A stretch of DNA of 64,000 bases from the NCBI GenBank assembly GCA_013396655.1, contig WBMV01002679.1:155557-219556 (forward strand), read 5' to 3'. The notes under the pieces are model-generated. The model ran no database searches and had not been told where the DNA came from. It worked only from the letters and a program-made list of their open reading frames with translations. This document shows, one piece after another, positions 50,601-64,000 of this stretch. The DNA comes from Campylorhamphus procurvoides (Eukaryota; Chordata; Aves; Passeriformes; Dendrocolaptidae). Numbering within the stretch: position 1 is the first letter of the stretch; every line of letters starts with the position of its first letter. A program made the position numbers and the translations under genes.

Positions 50601-53600
50601 AAATGGTTGTTTAAACACTGCGAAGCTAATGTTATAGTAATTACTTCCCATTGAGCAAGACATGGTGCGTATTATCTAGGCTGTGTTTGATTAGTGATTC
50701 TGCGTATGACTTCTTGCCTGTTCTTAATTTTACTTCAATATCATTTAAAAAATCTTCAATCCAAACCCCAGTTAAAAATACAAAAGTGTGACATCAAATT
50801 CATTTCTCCTTCCTTTGCCTTTCTGACACAATCTGCATAAAAGTCTGTTTTGATTTACTGTAACTATATAGGAGGAGACTGAACACTTCTGCATACAGAA
50901 AACATGGTTCTGTGGAGTTTGTGTTTTGGGTTTGTTTGTTTGTTTATTTGGGGATTTTTTCCCCTGCAGAGTAATACCAGCAGTATTACCTGCAATGATA
51001 CTCATATTTTTCAAGATGTCCTTGTAGAATGTGGATTGGAATATACTGATGTTTTGCTATGCATTTTTTTCTAAGATTTCTTTTTTATAAAAGAAAAAGA
51101 CATGGATTTCACCAATGGGTTTTCTCAGTTCTTCAGAGCCTGTAGGGATACTTTTTCACTAATAGCTTAATCAGTCCCTAAAATGAAGCATGTGGAATAA
51201 ATATTCTAATCATCAGTTCTCTTTAAAATATAAAGCTTGGGTTTAATAAACAAAGGATTCTTATTCATCTTGTCTACTGATAATTATTTATTGGAACTGA
51301 TTAGGGCTTTTGCAGTACGACCTATCCTAAAGTGATAAATATTTTGAATTGTGGCCGGTCTATTAGTCATGTTGGATCATAAACAATAGACGGAAATCGA
51401 ATTATTTTTGTAACCTTCAGTCAATAAGACTTAGTCCAGGTTTTAAGATGTGTTCAGCTCTCACTGAACTGTGTAAGGACGGACTTAGGAGAGCTCAACT
51501 GAGAGCTGTTAAGGAAACATTTAGAACCCACCCTCTCATATTATTGAAAATCAGATCAGGAAAGAAATGTTTTGCAAATGTGAAGTAACAACCATCTGTA
51601 GGGAAAACAGATCTTAAGAAGAAAGAGTAGACATTTAACAAACCCTAAAATTGTACTCTCCCATTAAATATGATTGACAATGCAAGTGTCACTGGACTAA
51701 CTACAGCTACGTTCCAAATGCTCAATGGTCTGCTCTTCAAAAATATCAGAAGAGTACATAAAAGATTTATTTTCTCTCATTTTGAAGCATGAAAGCCATG
51801 TATTTGTCTTTTTTCTTACAGAAGAAAAGGATTTAATTGCTATAAAACATTAATTTTAACTCCAATTTTAAATAATAATTTGGGTATGTCATAAATTGAT
51901 ATTGTCAAGGTAAAGTTTATAGATGGTAAGAGATTAATGTGATTAAAAAAAATGTGTAAAAGAGGAAAGTTCTTCAGTAACCTATTCCAATTTTCACTTG
52001 GAAGTGGACTTGAAAGCATTAACAACTCTGTAAGTCCAGTCTTACTGAGGTTTTTTGAGTCAGATCACTTCTATTTAATCTAATTACACTTTTCTGTGTT
52101 TTTGTTTGATTGTTCAGTTCCTTGGAGCTGACATTTACACTTTTTTGTTCCTGAGATACATTAAATGATATTATATGTTTGTACATTGCATGCATATAAA
52201 AATTCCATTCCTTCTGAATCCTTGGGATAATTTTGTAAGCCTTTGATTCCATTCAAAGAAATTACGAACACACTGTTTCAGAAGTGAGTGGCCCACTGAT
52301 CTCAGGCCTAGGTACCAGTTGGTACAGTTACTACTGTTGGCATAAGCCTAGAAATGAAAAATGATTTGGGGCTAATTTGAGAAAGGAACAGGTGAAGCCG
52401 AAATAATTTAGGAGCAAGGAGAAAAAGAACAAGTGTCAGATGCTCCAAGAAACATTGGCTTGTATCACAGCAGCATATGGAAGGGCAAATCATAAACACA
52501 TTATTTCATCATCTCTGTGATGAAGGTTTTGCCTTCACAAACACAATTTTTGTTGAGGTTTTTTTGTGTGTTTTTGTGTGTTTGTTTGTTTGTTTTTGTT
52601 AATAAAGAAGGTTGGGTTATGGCCACTCCAAGAGAATCCTGCAGAGTCAGGAAAGAAGCCAAGAGATGTCTTCTTTCCAAAAATGCTCTTTATGTTGGTG
52701 AAGAGTCTTAAATCAATAGCCTCAATGCTAAGCTGAGCTGAGAGTGCATCTAACTACTATTCACTTAAAGTAAGAAAAGAAGACAAAAACCCCTCTTACC
52801 TAGAAAATCTGTATACACTTACCTTGTTAGAGTGTTTGGTTTTCCTTAAATAGTTCTCATGTTCTGTTTAAAGCTTTTCTAAAATCTTCAAGTTCCTTGA
52901 TGCCTCTTGCTTGTGAAAGTAAATAGTGTCACTGTGATGCATCCTACTTTATTCAGAGACTACACTTTGAACTCACATCTGTAATTGCAGCCATGACATG
53001 AAGACACAGGGCAAGCCTTACAGCCTGATTTATCTTTGTCAGAGGGGTAGCAATGCTCAACACTGAAATCTAGGATATACGTGACTCTAAATAGAGCAAT
53101 TTGTCAAGCATTTCATTGACACAAATTGAAATGAAACTAGTTCTCAGACTCTAGAGGTCACTTTGCAGCAGTAAGAATTCATTATCTATGTATACACACA
53201 GGAAAACTATTTCACAATTGAAGTTGATTTGTGAGAGATGGATGTACACACATAAAACTAAAAACTCATAGGTCACATTGGCAAAGTAAACTGAAAGAAC
53301 TTACAGACTCTAGTATTCCCTGGCCCATCAGTTCCTTTGAAAAAAACAGAGCAGCTGTCATTATATTGAGGTCTATTGAGTATCTCAGACACTTTTTGCA
53401 TACAGAAACATACTAATTACCTGCTTCAAATCTTAGATGAGACAGATGTCTTTTCATTGTGAACGTACATTAGAGTGCTGTAGACATACATACATGATAT
53501 CCCAACCTAAGAAAAAAGATCTTTTTTAAAATTCATGTGATTTATTTCACCTATGGACCACTTTCAAAATTTATTGGAGGTATATAAAATTTAGTGTGTA

Positions 53601-56600
53601 CCCATCTTTTATGGCAGGCTAAAGTCAGAATGGGTGCCACTGATCAGCAGCAACACCAGGATGGTCTCAGAGGTGGAGATCTTCTAGGGGGGAGAAATAT
53701 TACTTTCCATTGCAAAGTTCCAGCACTACCTAGGCTCTCTTTTTTCAAAGGCTGCAAGCTTGTCTCTGCTTTTGGTTGTGTGGCCACTCTGTCAGGCTGA
53801 GGATGACTGTAGGTAACATCCACTTTGCGCATATGTGAAAGAACCCAAGCTGTGGCAAAGGAAGCCCAGCATGCAGAATTTTGTTTCCTGTGGTAGGATC
53901 TCTTAAAGACATGTTTTGCCGTTGAAATGAAAGCTGAGGTTTGAATCTCTTATGGGGTGAAAAAGATTAAGAAATTAGTAATTTTAAAGCAATGAAAATT
54001 AAAGCCTAAAAATTCACACTGAAAACTGGAAATATATTCATTGCCTTCTCCATTTACAAAATGTTTGGTTCAGGCATCTAGCAGAGAGATACCTACAGAT
54101 GTGTGGTACCCAGATGTTTTAGAAAAACTGAAAACCCTTAAAATATTGGGACCACCATGTATTTTTTTAATAAGCTTTAGAAATTATAATATTTTTGAGG
54201 TTTTAATTTTCAAATTATATTTTGATAAATATTAGTCAAATGTATTTGGGAAACTGAGAATCAGTCCAGGATAATGATTCACTACTCTCAATAAGAGGAT
54301 TTTCAAGAAAAAGAGCCAAATTTTTTGTTCTAGTATGCTTTTAGGTAGCAGAACTTCACTGAAATCACAGACACTATTCCTACAACTTTTCTATTTGTCC
54401 AGATGAAAAGTGCCCTGACCTAGGCACTGTAATCCCCTGGGAAAAAAAGGCAGGCCTGATTGATAGCTTTTCTTTCCTACAGGTGTTCACAACAGTTTTA
54501 GTGATCTACTAAATAGCAAGTGTTGGTTGGAACTATTTCTTTATGTTTGGTATCTATATGGTATATAACCTGGTATCTCAATTTATCTCAAAATTATTTT
54601 TCTACTAATTCTTTGTTTGCAGAGAACCAGTTTAACTGAGCCTTTTTCTAGCAGAAACTTGCTTTCTGATTGGTGCTTGCCACTGGGAAGAAAGCCCCCT
54701 TTGAATTCTTTTACCCTGTTCTGATCCTGCAGATGTCTCTTAATATGCTCCTAGTGGATCTGCTAAGGTTTTTGTGGTGTTATTTGTTCTGAAACACAAA
54801 CAGACCAGTTTTGGTTTGGTTTGAAAAGAGCAGGTTGTGCCATAAACTGCAGGAGAACATGTTTATTTTGGAAATTCAAATTCCAATGCTTTGCAGTATT
54901 TAAGAAAAGAAAAGTTAAGGAATGATTACCATCGGTGGCTTGCAAAAGAAAAATAGAGTAAGTGTAAATGGTTAAAATCAAATAAATAAGCTAGGCTTTT
55001 CTGACTACAGAAAAATGACAACTATAATTTGCTCAACTTGGCTAAAAATATTTATTCTGGTAAATGCACCATGCCTTAACCTCTGAGAAAAATAAATAGC
55101 CTATGGAAAACCAAACATTAATATTGAGAAGCCTGATGATTTGTTATTAAAATACCGAAAATTCAGAAGAGGACCTTAATGCGGGAGGAATATGAATTTC
55201 TGTTCAGTGAAAGACTTAAATTATACTTGCACAATTAGGCCAGATTATGGAGTCTTCAGAAAATTTTGTCAGATTGATTATGTAAATGGGAATAAATTAG
55301 ATGACAGTTGCACACTGCTGTCTGTAGATAGCTCTGAAATTACAAAGGAGAGCAAAGGAGAAAGTGGCCAATTTTCTTCTCTGTCAAAGAGAGAAGGTAA
55401 TATTGAAGAGATTAAATATTCAATCTGACAGGTATTCTTAAAGATTGGGGATTATGGGCTACGTCTTATAGAGTTTTGTATCTGGACACTACCTAAACAG
55501 CCCTGATGGTCTGAAAGAGTGTTATGGTGGCATGTCTGGCATAGAATAGAACGCAAAACAATTTCTTGGGTGAAAAAAAAGTCAATTAATTGAAAAAATA
55601 TTGTTCATACATTTGTAATAATTTTTTACTAATTACAATCAATAAAAATAGAAATGAAAAGACAATAACAAAAGGGAAGAGGAAGTTGTAAATCCAACTG
55701 GTGAGAAATTTTTTTTCTAATACTTGATTGTAACTATTTGTCAGCACTGGCACATTACAAGCCAGACAAATTTGTAGGCTCAGTTCTACTTAGGACTCTC
55801 AGAGTAGTTTAGAGATAGTGTTATGATGAAATACCACTGTTTGATTTCATGTAATCAATATAGAAATAAAAATATAAAGTTGTAATAAATATGGTTGAAT
55901 ATTATAGTCTAAATTCTTGAATGCTGGAGATAGTTAACTATTGTTGAATCAGAACAAAGAAAAAAGAAATTTAGTCTTTGCACATTGTTTTGAATACATA
56001 AAAATGGGCCTTTTTTGTTACTGTGAAATTTCGGTTTGGAAGAGATGTGCAAGCAGTCATTGTACAGAGACACTGAAGTCTCTAACAATTGCTGATGATG
56101 GTTTTTTATCTCTAATGACATTACATGAATATGTTTGTCACATTTAAAGCCCTAAATTGATGTATTAAGATAATGTTGTGACTGGATTGAAATTTGGTTG
56201 GTAGTTTATAAATCAACAATTATTATCTGCTTGCTTTTATTATAAAGAAAAGAGAAGGCACCAAGCAGTCAAATATTTATTTTAAGTTATAAAATGCCTT
56301 ATTTATCAAAGATAAGAGCAGCTATAAATAAAACTGTGATGTAAAAATATGAATAAAAAATTAGATTTTACATTTAATGGGGAAGTGAAGAAACTGCTAT
56401 ACTATGTTTGAGGCAGATGACAATTTTAATGAAGGCCTTCTCTTTCAGTGCAGAAATAAGATTTTCAATTGAAACAATCAAAGTAATATCTAAATAAGGG
56501 GAAAACAGAAATTACTATAAAAATTGAGATTGTATAGGACACTCTTAATGGAGTCCACAGTCATTGTGCTAAGGAGGACAAAAGCAGCAAAATATTTGAA

Positions 56601-57968
56601 ATAGACAAGGAATGGCCACGTTCATTTATAGATGGAGGTGCTAAAAAGACCATAGAGGGAAGAGACAAGTATTCATAAGCATTTCTCCCCTGTATCTGAA
56701 AATAATTTAGATGATGTGCCACTATCACATGAGGATGGTGTACTGCCTTCTCATCCACTGAGGAGAATAACAATTAACAATGTTTAAAGATAAACACTTT
56801 AGACAGAAAGCCTGAACAATTTGCACAGTCTAATACCACTGGTTAAGATGCCTTTCATGCTAACATTAATATTTAATAAACGTGGAAGATTATAACACTT
56901 CTGAGAGGTATTTGAAGTAGACAAGTGTAGCATGGTAACTTGTTAAACTGAGCTTAGCCTTCAGCACTGTAACAAAAAGGCCTGATACTGGATTTGATTG
57001 AACAAAACTGTAATGCAGAAAGTTTCACAGTTTTCTATGGAAAACAGGTCTTGTTCAATCAGATTATGACTTTGGTTGCTCAAGGTACTGTAAAATAACA
57101 ATCTGAAGGCATTAATTCAATGACATTCAATTTCTAAAAGGACATTAAATATCAGTAAAACAAGTGTGTAATAAATAAATTCAAACTCAGATAACAGATG
57201 TCTCATAAAACCACCTTGAATACTGGTATTTCTAGTAGATTTGTTGGATTATACACTAAATTGATGGAAGCATTAAGTAGGATTTTATTACCTGAAAATT
57301 AAAGAAGTTATGCTTATTAAAAAAATTTTTTGACTGTACGATTATAAAGATTGTAAGAAAAGCAAAAGTTGGATTTAATGACCCTACTTTGTATTACTTT
57401 AGCATATTTTATTTAAATACAGATAATTTCTATATTCCAAAGGAAAAAAAGGAATGAAAAAGCCAAGTTGAATTTGTTTTGAAAAAATCTGGATGTTGTA
57501 CCCAACAAGAACTGAAAAGAAACTATCAGTGAGTGATTTAATCCTTAAAACATCTGTAGGTGGTTTTCTGAAATGAGTAAGCTTGAATAGGAGAAAATGG
57601 GAAGTGTATGTCTGGTTATAGAATAGTGTGTATTTACACAACTATGTAGTTGTGTTTTGAAAAAGAAACTAAGGAATAAGGAGCAATAGAACAAAAATCC
57701 ACCTGGTGAACACATATAAAATATGTTGATGTGAGAGGCCTTTATCTTAGTACATCTAGATCACCAAGGAAAGCAATTTAATAAGAGAGAACAGAAGCTT
57801 CCTGAGAAGGAAAGGCAGAGTACTTAGCCCAGCTGGGATGGATCAGAAGGATGAACAAGTGTCTGGAACCTAAAATCAAACAAACTCTAGCAGGAATTAA
57901 TGGGAGCTTGTGTCTTCTTTGAGGGAGGGAGATGAGTCACTGGGGGAAACTGTCAAAGGAAGTGGTGG

Positions 57969-58042
57969 GTTTTTGTTATTTTGGGGGTTTTTTTGTTGTT
58001 GTTTGGTTTGGTTTTTTTTTTTTTTGTTTTTTTTTTTTTTTT
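57969..58042. repeat. T/G-rich low-complexity tract ending in poly-T
   Basis: Alternating T runs with GG/GTT interruptions lead into two long T runs (about 58012-58042). It could be an old reverse-oriented poly-A tail or simple microsatellite growth. No element was recognised next to it. Confidence 0.85.
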
Positions 58043-61000
58043 CTGATACTCCCTGTCCTGCTCTTGGCTCAATACTGAAAGACTGCTTAGAAAATATGCT
58101 TCAGTCAGACACAGCTTAGATTTTACTATGCCTAATTATTAGAATTTATACAAGGTCAGCATGGTTGAATTTAATGGGCTGTCATATAAAGGAAATGAGA
58201 TGTATGTTGAAACAGTCTTTATCTGCATCGATACCTGAAGCAGAAAGAACACCTTATGCTATTAACTTGTCTGTTCCTAAAAAAACAACAGAGGACACTA
58301 TCTCGGTATGTCAAAAATGAGAGGAAATGGGTGGAATAGTTTCTCAGGGTTCTCACAAAATGTAGTCTCCTTTCATTGTTACCAGTATTGTCTGAAATCC
58401 TCTTCTCTGGAGTCAAGAGCACACAGGTTACAAGCCAGCCTGAGGGACATGCTATAAAATGTATATATTCGTCTCTGAGCATTGCTGTCAATTCCTTCTG
58501 CTTGACTGTAGTTTAATGTCTTGAACATAATTGCTAAAGGTATTTTGGAAAATTTCTTCTTTCTATTCTGCTTGAAGTAACACATGAGTACAAAAAATTC
58601 TATAGTGGTGAATGACTCATACTTCAGGCAGAGTTAACTTAATCAGCAATGACTAAATAGTGAAGATGCTGCACATTGATTTCAGTAAAACCAGAGCTTT
58701 CAAAATTACTTCCCATTCCCTATTAAAAAAAGGAGTAAAGGAAATTGCTCTCCTGCTTTGACTAAACTGTTTGAATGCTAAACAAGAATTTGCATTTATT
58801 GTATTTGTTATCTTGAAATGTAAGAAAAATTTGTAACTTTCCTGAATTATCTCATTTATTCCTACAGTAGCTACAGCTTATTCAGTACTACCAATGGTCG
58901 TCAAGAAAATGAAATGCTTCTGTAAATTTTAAGTAATCAGAAATTCAAGGTTCAGAGGGTCTATAATAAAATCCTACGTGTTTTTAAGCCATAAACATAG
59001 CTAATCAGCTAATGCAAATGTCTTCCTGTTAACAATACATACGCTTTCTTCTTGCAGTCCTACTGTTCCTCAAATAACTTTTCCAAATTGCTTCAAGGAT
59101 AAAAGTAATTATTTTTTTTAAGCTATAGGGGATGTATGTTGAAAATGCACAGAAAATAATAAGGGACTCACATTATCAGTTTAACTGCAGACATTTTTAG
59201 AGCTGATTCTTTTTATTGCTTGTTTGGCAAGGGTAATTTAGGAAGGGTATTGAGTGACAGTGGTGTCAAGAGGTATGCTTATTCATGGTGTTCAGTACGT
59301 CAGTGTGGTAGGTACCTTTCAGGGTGTCTAAAATGTGTGCTTGTATAATTGAAATGGTAGAAACCAAAACAGGGCAATGAGGTTTTGAAAAGCAAACGAC
59401 CTAGATAATGTGAGCAGGGCTTCACACTGGCTAGAGTCTTGCTAATTCTACTTGTATATTTTTATGGAATTTCTGTAAACCTTGAGGAAAGATTGGACTT
59501 TTCCTGGTGAACAGAGAGATTCATTGTGAGTGAGGTACTAGTGGGAAAGAATATACACATTATTGTCTTTCTAAATGAAATCCTAGTTTTATAATCACAA
59601 ATTCATCAGGAATGAACACCAAAAATGGAAGTAGCAAAGAGCTCTAAACACCAAAAATTTCCTACTCTTTGGTACCTGAGTTGTGTCATGGGCTTTCAAA
59701 TTCAGAGTGTTTTCCAAGCATTTCTTTTGCATCACAGTCATGAACTGATCCCATGTTTATCTTAGGCGCAGGTGTTGAGTGGGTACTACTAATCTCATGT
59801 CTATTGTCTGTGTCACTGTGTAGTACATACTTGACCTAAAAGTCACAGGGCAATGTTGTCATTAATAAACAGGTAATTGCACTGGAATGTAACAGTTGCA
59901 AACTTGTTTGAAATCAAACAGAAAAAAGTGTACATTCTCAGAGAAAAAAAAAAAAAGACTGGGAGAAGAAATCACTCTGAGGCTCTTTTTATATGTATGG
60001 AGATATTGTTCCAGTAACCCTATGGAGGCTTGAACTCAGATATTGCAGACTCAGTGATGCAAAGACTTGCTAAATAAATTGGAGGCTGATTTTATCTGCT
60101 CTATCTTGGAATTAATGATTTTACACAGCTCTGCTCTCAACATCCATTTCCAATCTCTGGGATGATTGATTTGTCATTGTTCCAGTCCCAACAAGCTTGT
60201 TCATGTAGGAAGCATATCTCCCAGCAGTAAACACAGCTTCAAGCATGTATGAAATGAAGCACCTATCCCTGAGGAACATGAGAGAAGAGAACTCTCATCA
60301 GTACTGTAAGCCAAATAAAATGCCTGTGCTACAAGGCCCCATCAAAACAGTGAGCATTCCTATTTTGGAACCACTGAAGTGTCCCACCATACCATGCCAA
60401 TGAGGCCAAAATAAGTAAAATGGCAGCATGTGCAGTGCAGGCCCCTTGTAGAAGAAAATCCTGTGGGAATATTGAATGTTTCCTTGAAATGCTATCAAAC
60501 CAACAGGTGACTGCATCCATATTTATAACTTGAGATATTGCAGAGCTGTGGCTCATCAGAGTGGCCCACTGTTTGCTGACATTTTGGATGCTCCTTTTTT
60601 TGAGATGCCCTGCTTTCTTGCAGTAACATAAAACACGGTAATGCATTCAAGCTGCGCATTTTGTTTTAGGGTGTTCAAATAGAAAACTGTGTGTTGAATA
60701 TGGGAACAATAAAAGACCTTCTTTCATTTTGTGCCTTTCCTGTAATGTCTATATGAATATTTTCTTCATGGGTGAAGAGAATTTGTACTAAGGAGGTGTG
60801 ATTTGCCATGCTTCTAGTTCAACCCAAATGCTCTTTAAGAATTTGGAAAAAAAATTATTTTAGGGTTAATGTCCTCTTACTACTAACACATGGTAGTAGA
60901 TATGAAAAGGTCAGGATAATGGGTGAAATGGAAATGAACAGTTCTTTCAAAGGCTCGAGGGTAGGGAGGTGATCCAGCTTCATTGTAGAGCCAAGTGGTA

Positions 61001-64000
61001 CAATGACAGGAGGAGGAGGGAAGCTGTCCCTAACAGAAGAATGAGCGGAGTCACAGACAACATTGCCCATTGCTGCAGTTATTGATGTGTGTCTGTTAGA
61101 GTGATGTTTTCTTCAGGTGTGTGCTTTTGATGCTTCAGTATATACCTGGATTAGGATCAGGCTGTCAAGATGCAATCCAGTAAGCACTGGTACGTGACAC
61201 AAAGAATGTTTAGGTTGCATCCTTCTTCAGACCACATCAGAAGTGAAAAAGCATAAAAATTATGAGCTACAGATAAGACTTCAAATGTCTGCTTCATTTA
61301 AGATGACTTCATGTACATAGAGTAGGTAGCAAAAAATTTGTTTAATACAGGAGCTGTATGTCCTTTGCTCCAGAGTCTGCATAGGCTGTACAGTGAGGGA
61401 AGGGAAGGAAAAGGAGCCTCTTGCAGGAAGAACTGCAATAGAGATGTGGTTATTTCAGCCTTTACTACACGGACCTAGATTACATTTTTCACAGATGATT
61501 GGCACCTGTTCCCTGTGCTTGACAGAGACCTTTAAATTGCAGGAGGATCCCTGAGCTGTGCTTTCAAAATGAAGCTCTATAGAACACTAAGTACTTTCTG
61601 AAATAAGGTTTCAGTTGTCTTATTTTGAGCATTTAGACAAAATGGAGCATTTTGACCTTGTATTTCAGTGAAAGGAGAAATGCAGTACCAGTCATCTCAC
61701 TGTACCGAGCTGTTCCAGAGATGTGCTGATTATTGTTTGCAAACTATTTAGCAACATAAAAAAACTGGACAATAAACACACACATGTCGAACTGTATTTT
61801 ATTGTATATTTGTAACTGTTATGGAGTGAGTTTGTGGCTCTATTTGAACGTTCAGGATGCCCACACAAAATTCTCCAAAAGTAATCCTTTTGTTCAAAAC
61901 ACTTATTTCATAGACAGGTAGATCAGGACTTTGCTATAAAAGATTTTGCTCCATTTAGACTATAAAATCAGCTGTTCCCAGAGACTGATGACCCTTCTCT
62001 TTACCATTTTTAAATTAAACATTCTTTTGTAACTAGAATCTGTGGTTTTTTTGAAGGGGAGATTCACAGAGGTGGTAGTAATAAGGACTAGTTCAACTAA
62101 AACTATATAATATAGCTTAATTAATGTGTAAAGCTCACAGAGAAAATCACTCCTTCCAACTGCTTATCATGAAGATTAGAGATTGAAAAATCTTCCTTCC
62201 TGAAAGTTCTCAAGATAAAAATAAATCTGTAAGCTTTACATCTTTTATTTTTCATTTTTATTTCCATTCAGTTTTACTGATTGAGCATAAACTGTAGGAA
62301 CCCCAAGTGTGTGCACACAAATGAAAAAATGAAGTACCTTTTTATAAGCCTCAGGAGCTTAGGAGGAACTGTATTATTTTCACTCAGCAAAAACTACTTA
62401 AAAAAAAAGGAAAAAAAAAGAAGATAAAACCACATTTGATAGCTGCTGAAAGAGAGAATAATCCAGACACAGACATTATGGCACAACATGCCATGCAGTT
62501 TCAATCTGCTACACTTTAGTATCGCATCAGTCACAATGAGCCCATTGTGAGAGGTTTTCTCCCATTTGTATAATTTTTAGCAGACTCCTGGAGGCAGTGG
62601 GAAATATGTATATTTTTTTCTGTGGAAGTGCAAAAAAGCTGTCTTTGTGATAATCAGTATGGGTTTTGATTGATAATTCTTATATGGATCCTAAAATAGA
62701 GATTTCCCAGCTGTGCTTGATGAGACTTAACATCTCATCTAACACCTATAGCTCCCGAAAGACTGTTCCAAATCTCATCAGTCCTGAAACATGAGATGGG
62801 TGGAGTGGACCATAGCAAGTGCACATTTCACAGAGCCCCCATTCAGGCATTGTCTATCAGCATTTGCCTGCAGACAGCAGTTGGAGTCAAGTCAAAGACA
62901 GACAATGACAGATTTAGCATCTTGCTCCAGTTGTAAAGGCAACCCAGTGCACATGCACAGACTTGTATTGAGTAGTATGCCAAGGAGCTGCCAGCGCCTC
63001 CTCGCTACAAACAGCACCTGTGCTGCCAAATGGTGGGGCCACTCCATGGCCAGATCCTTCTACTGTGCCTCCAGTTTATGAAGCCGGTTCCCAGGGCCTT
63101 GTCCCCTTTTCACTGGGGGGCAGTGGGTGGCAGATTTAAAATTTAAGATCCTAGTTCCCCCTCTCATGTGTGCAATTCTTATGTGAGTTTGATCACATGA
63201 TACTAAATGTTTTCTCAAGTAGGGTCTCTGCTCAGTAAATAAAGGCATTTCATCCAAGTAGTGTGACTGTGAACACACTACTGTGTGGCTGTTTTGTGAT
63301 CAGTCTCCACAATCTGTCTTACTAGGATATTCAGGTTAAATGTTTCTCTAGCCTTATCTGTCTGCTACCCTGAATTGCCTTTAATAAAATTTTGTCAGTG
63401 GTGCAGGTCTGAGAAGTTGGTCACATCCCTTAAGTGCAAAGACCTGTATTTTTCTCATGTCACATTTTTCTGAGGTCAAGTCAAACTTGCAAACAACAGA
63501 TCCTTTTCTCCTCATCTTGCCAAACTCACTTCTCAATATTCTAAATAAGCATTTGGTTAATTTCCATGGCTTGCAGTTGTGTGAAATGTTCTGTGTTATT
63601 TTCTTTAACCTTAGAGGTAACAGACAAGAAACAACAATGGAAGTTCTGTTTCCTTCCCACACTGCTGTGGGAGAAAATGCCCATTTAGAAAAAGCCCACC
63701 AAAACTGCCCTTATGCCAGCTGAAGCTGTTCATACAGCCTCCCTGAGACCCTTTGTGTACTGTCTTCCCAGGTCAAAGTGTAACTATGAATTTCCAATTG
63801 GTCTTTGCATGTGGTTTCACTGTCTTCTAGAAGTCTATTAAGACTTCAAATCCAGAAACAGGACTCCAGCAGTGAATAAACCAAGCCCACAAGCCTCCAA
63901 TCACTTAAAAATAAACTACTGCTTCAAGAAAACTGTAAGGAAAAATACCCTATGCAAAATGATGTGTATGTGTTTTGTACTTTGCTGTCTCATAGTGTCA

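Larger units (their letters stand above)
46431..64000. other. Gene-desert-like sequence to the window end, no gene seen
   Basis: More than 17 kb with no recognisable exon, RNA gene or transposable element. It contains GTTT, AACC and poly-T/G low-complexity tracts listed separately. Some AT-rich blocks (about 50440-50680, 51240-51420 and 56160-56300) have irregular, non-repetitive sequence with many TAAT motifs. They could be conserved non-coding elements, but that needs alignment. A slightly GC-richer patch at 62780-63120 has a 96-codon frame without motifs. Confidence 0.45.

Noticed and set aside
1..64000. tRNA genes, rRNA, CRISPR arrays, full-length retroviruses or DNA transposons
   Set aside because: Looked for by eye on both strands and not seen. 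The only regularly spaced repeats are microsatellites, the 25-bp and 15-bp tandems and the two assembly duplications.

Overview
This is a window of bird nuclear DNA. The evidence is several CR1 LINE fragments with typical avian 3' ends (GGTCTCTTCCAGCCCTTAACATTCTATG-type and relatives), a solo endogenous-retrovirus LTR of a kind widespread in birds, an AT-rich background with few repeats, and the last two coding exons of a vertebrate gene, DTWD2. DTWD2 lies on human 5q23. Its region is, as far as I recall, Z-linked in chicken, so a Z-chromosome origin is a reasonable guess that the sequence itself does not prove.

Layout. Positions 1-15803 are the 3' part of DTWD2 on the + strand: intron sequence (1-10274), a 129-bp coding exon (10275-10403), a 5.2-kb intron and the terminal coding exon (15633-15803, stop TAG). 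The first exons, including the catalytic DTW motif, are not visible and should lie upstream of the window. The upstream intron carries two truncated CR1 copies, one in each orientation. The next intron carries a CR1 5'-half fragment. Immediately beyond the DTWD2 stop there is an exon-like open frame on the - strand (15850-16025) with its own acceptor and polyadenylation signal, so the region looks like two convergent, overlapping 3' ends. I could not identify the - strand product.

From about 16 kb to 64 kb I see no intact gene. This part holds one solo LTR (19952-20532), CR1 3' pieces (about 25504-25695 and its second copy, 43263-43944, 46240-46430), simple repeats, and two patches of broken coding-like sequence on the + strand (about 23827-24785 and 33487-34240). 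The second patch is the better supported and looks like a pseudogene of a coiled-coil protein. The rest reads as gene-desert sequence.

Assembly quality matters here. Two direct duplications (495 bp at 11455-12445 and 1052 bp at 24832-26936) each meet at exactly one N and are perfect or differ at one base. They look like unmerged contig ends or alleles rather than biology. A run of 18 N lies at 27447-27464 and another single N at 4242. I found no operon-like, CRISPR, mobile-integrase or other novel system; the most interesting real signals are the convergent exon and the degenerate coding remnants.
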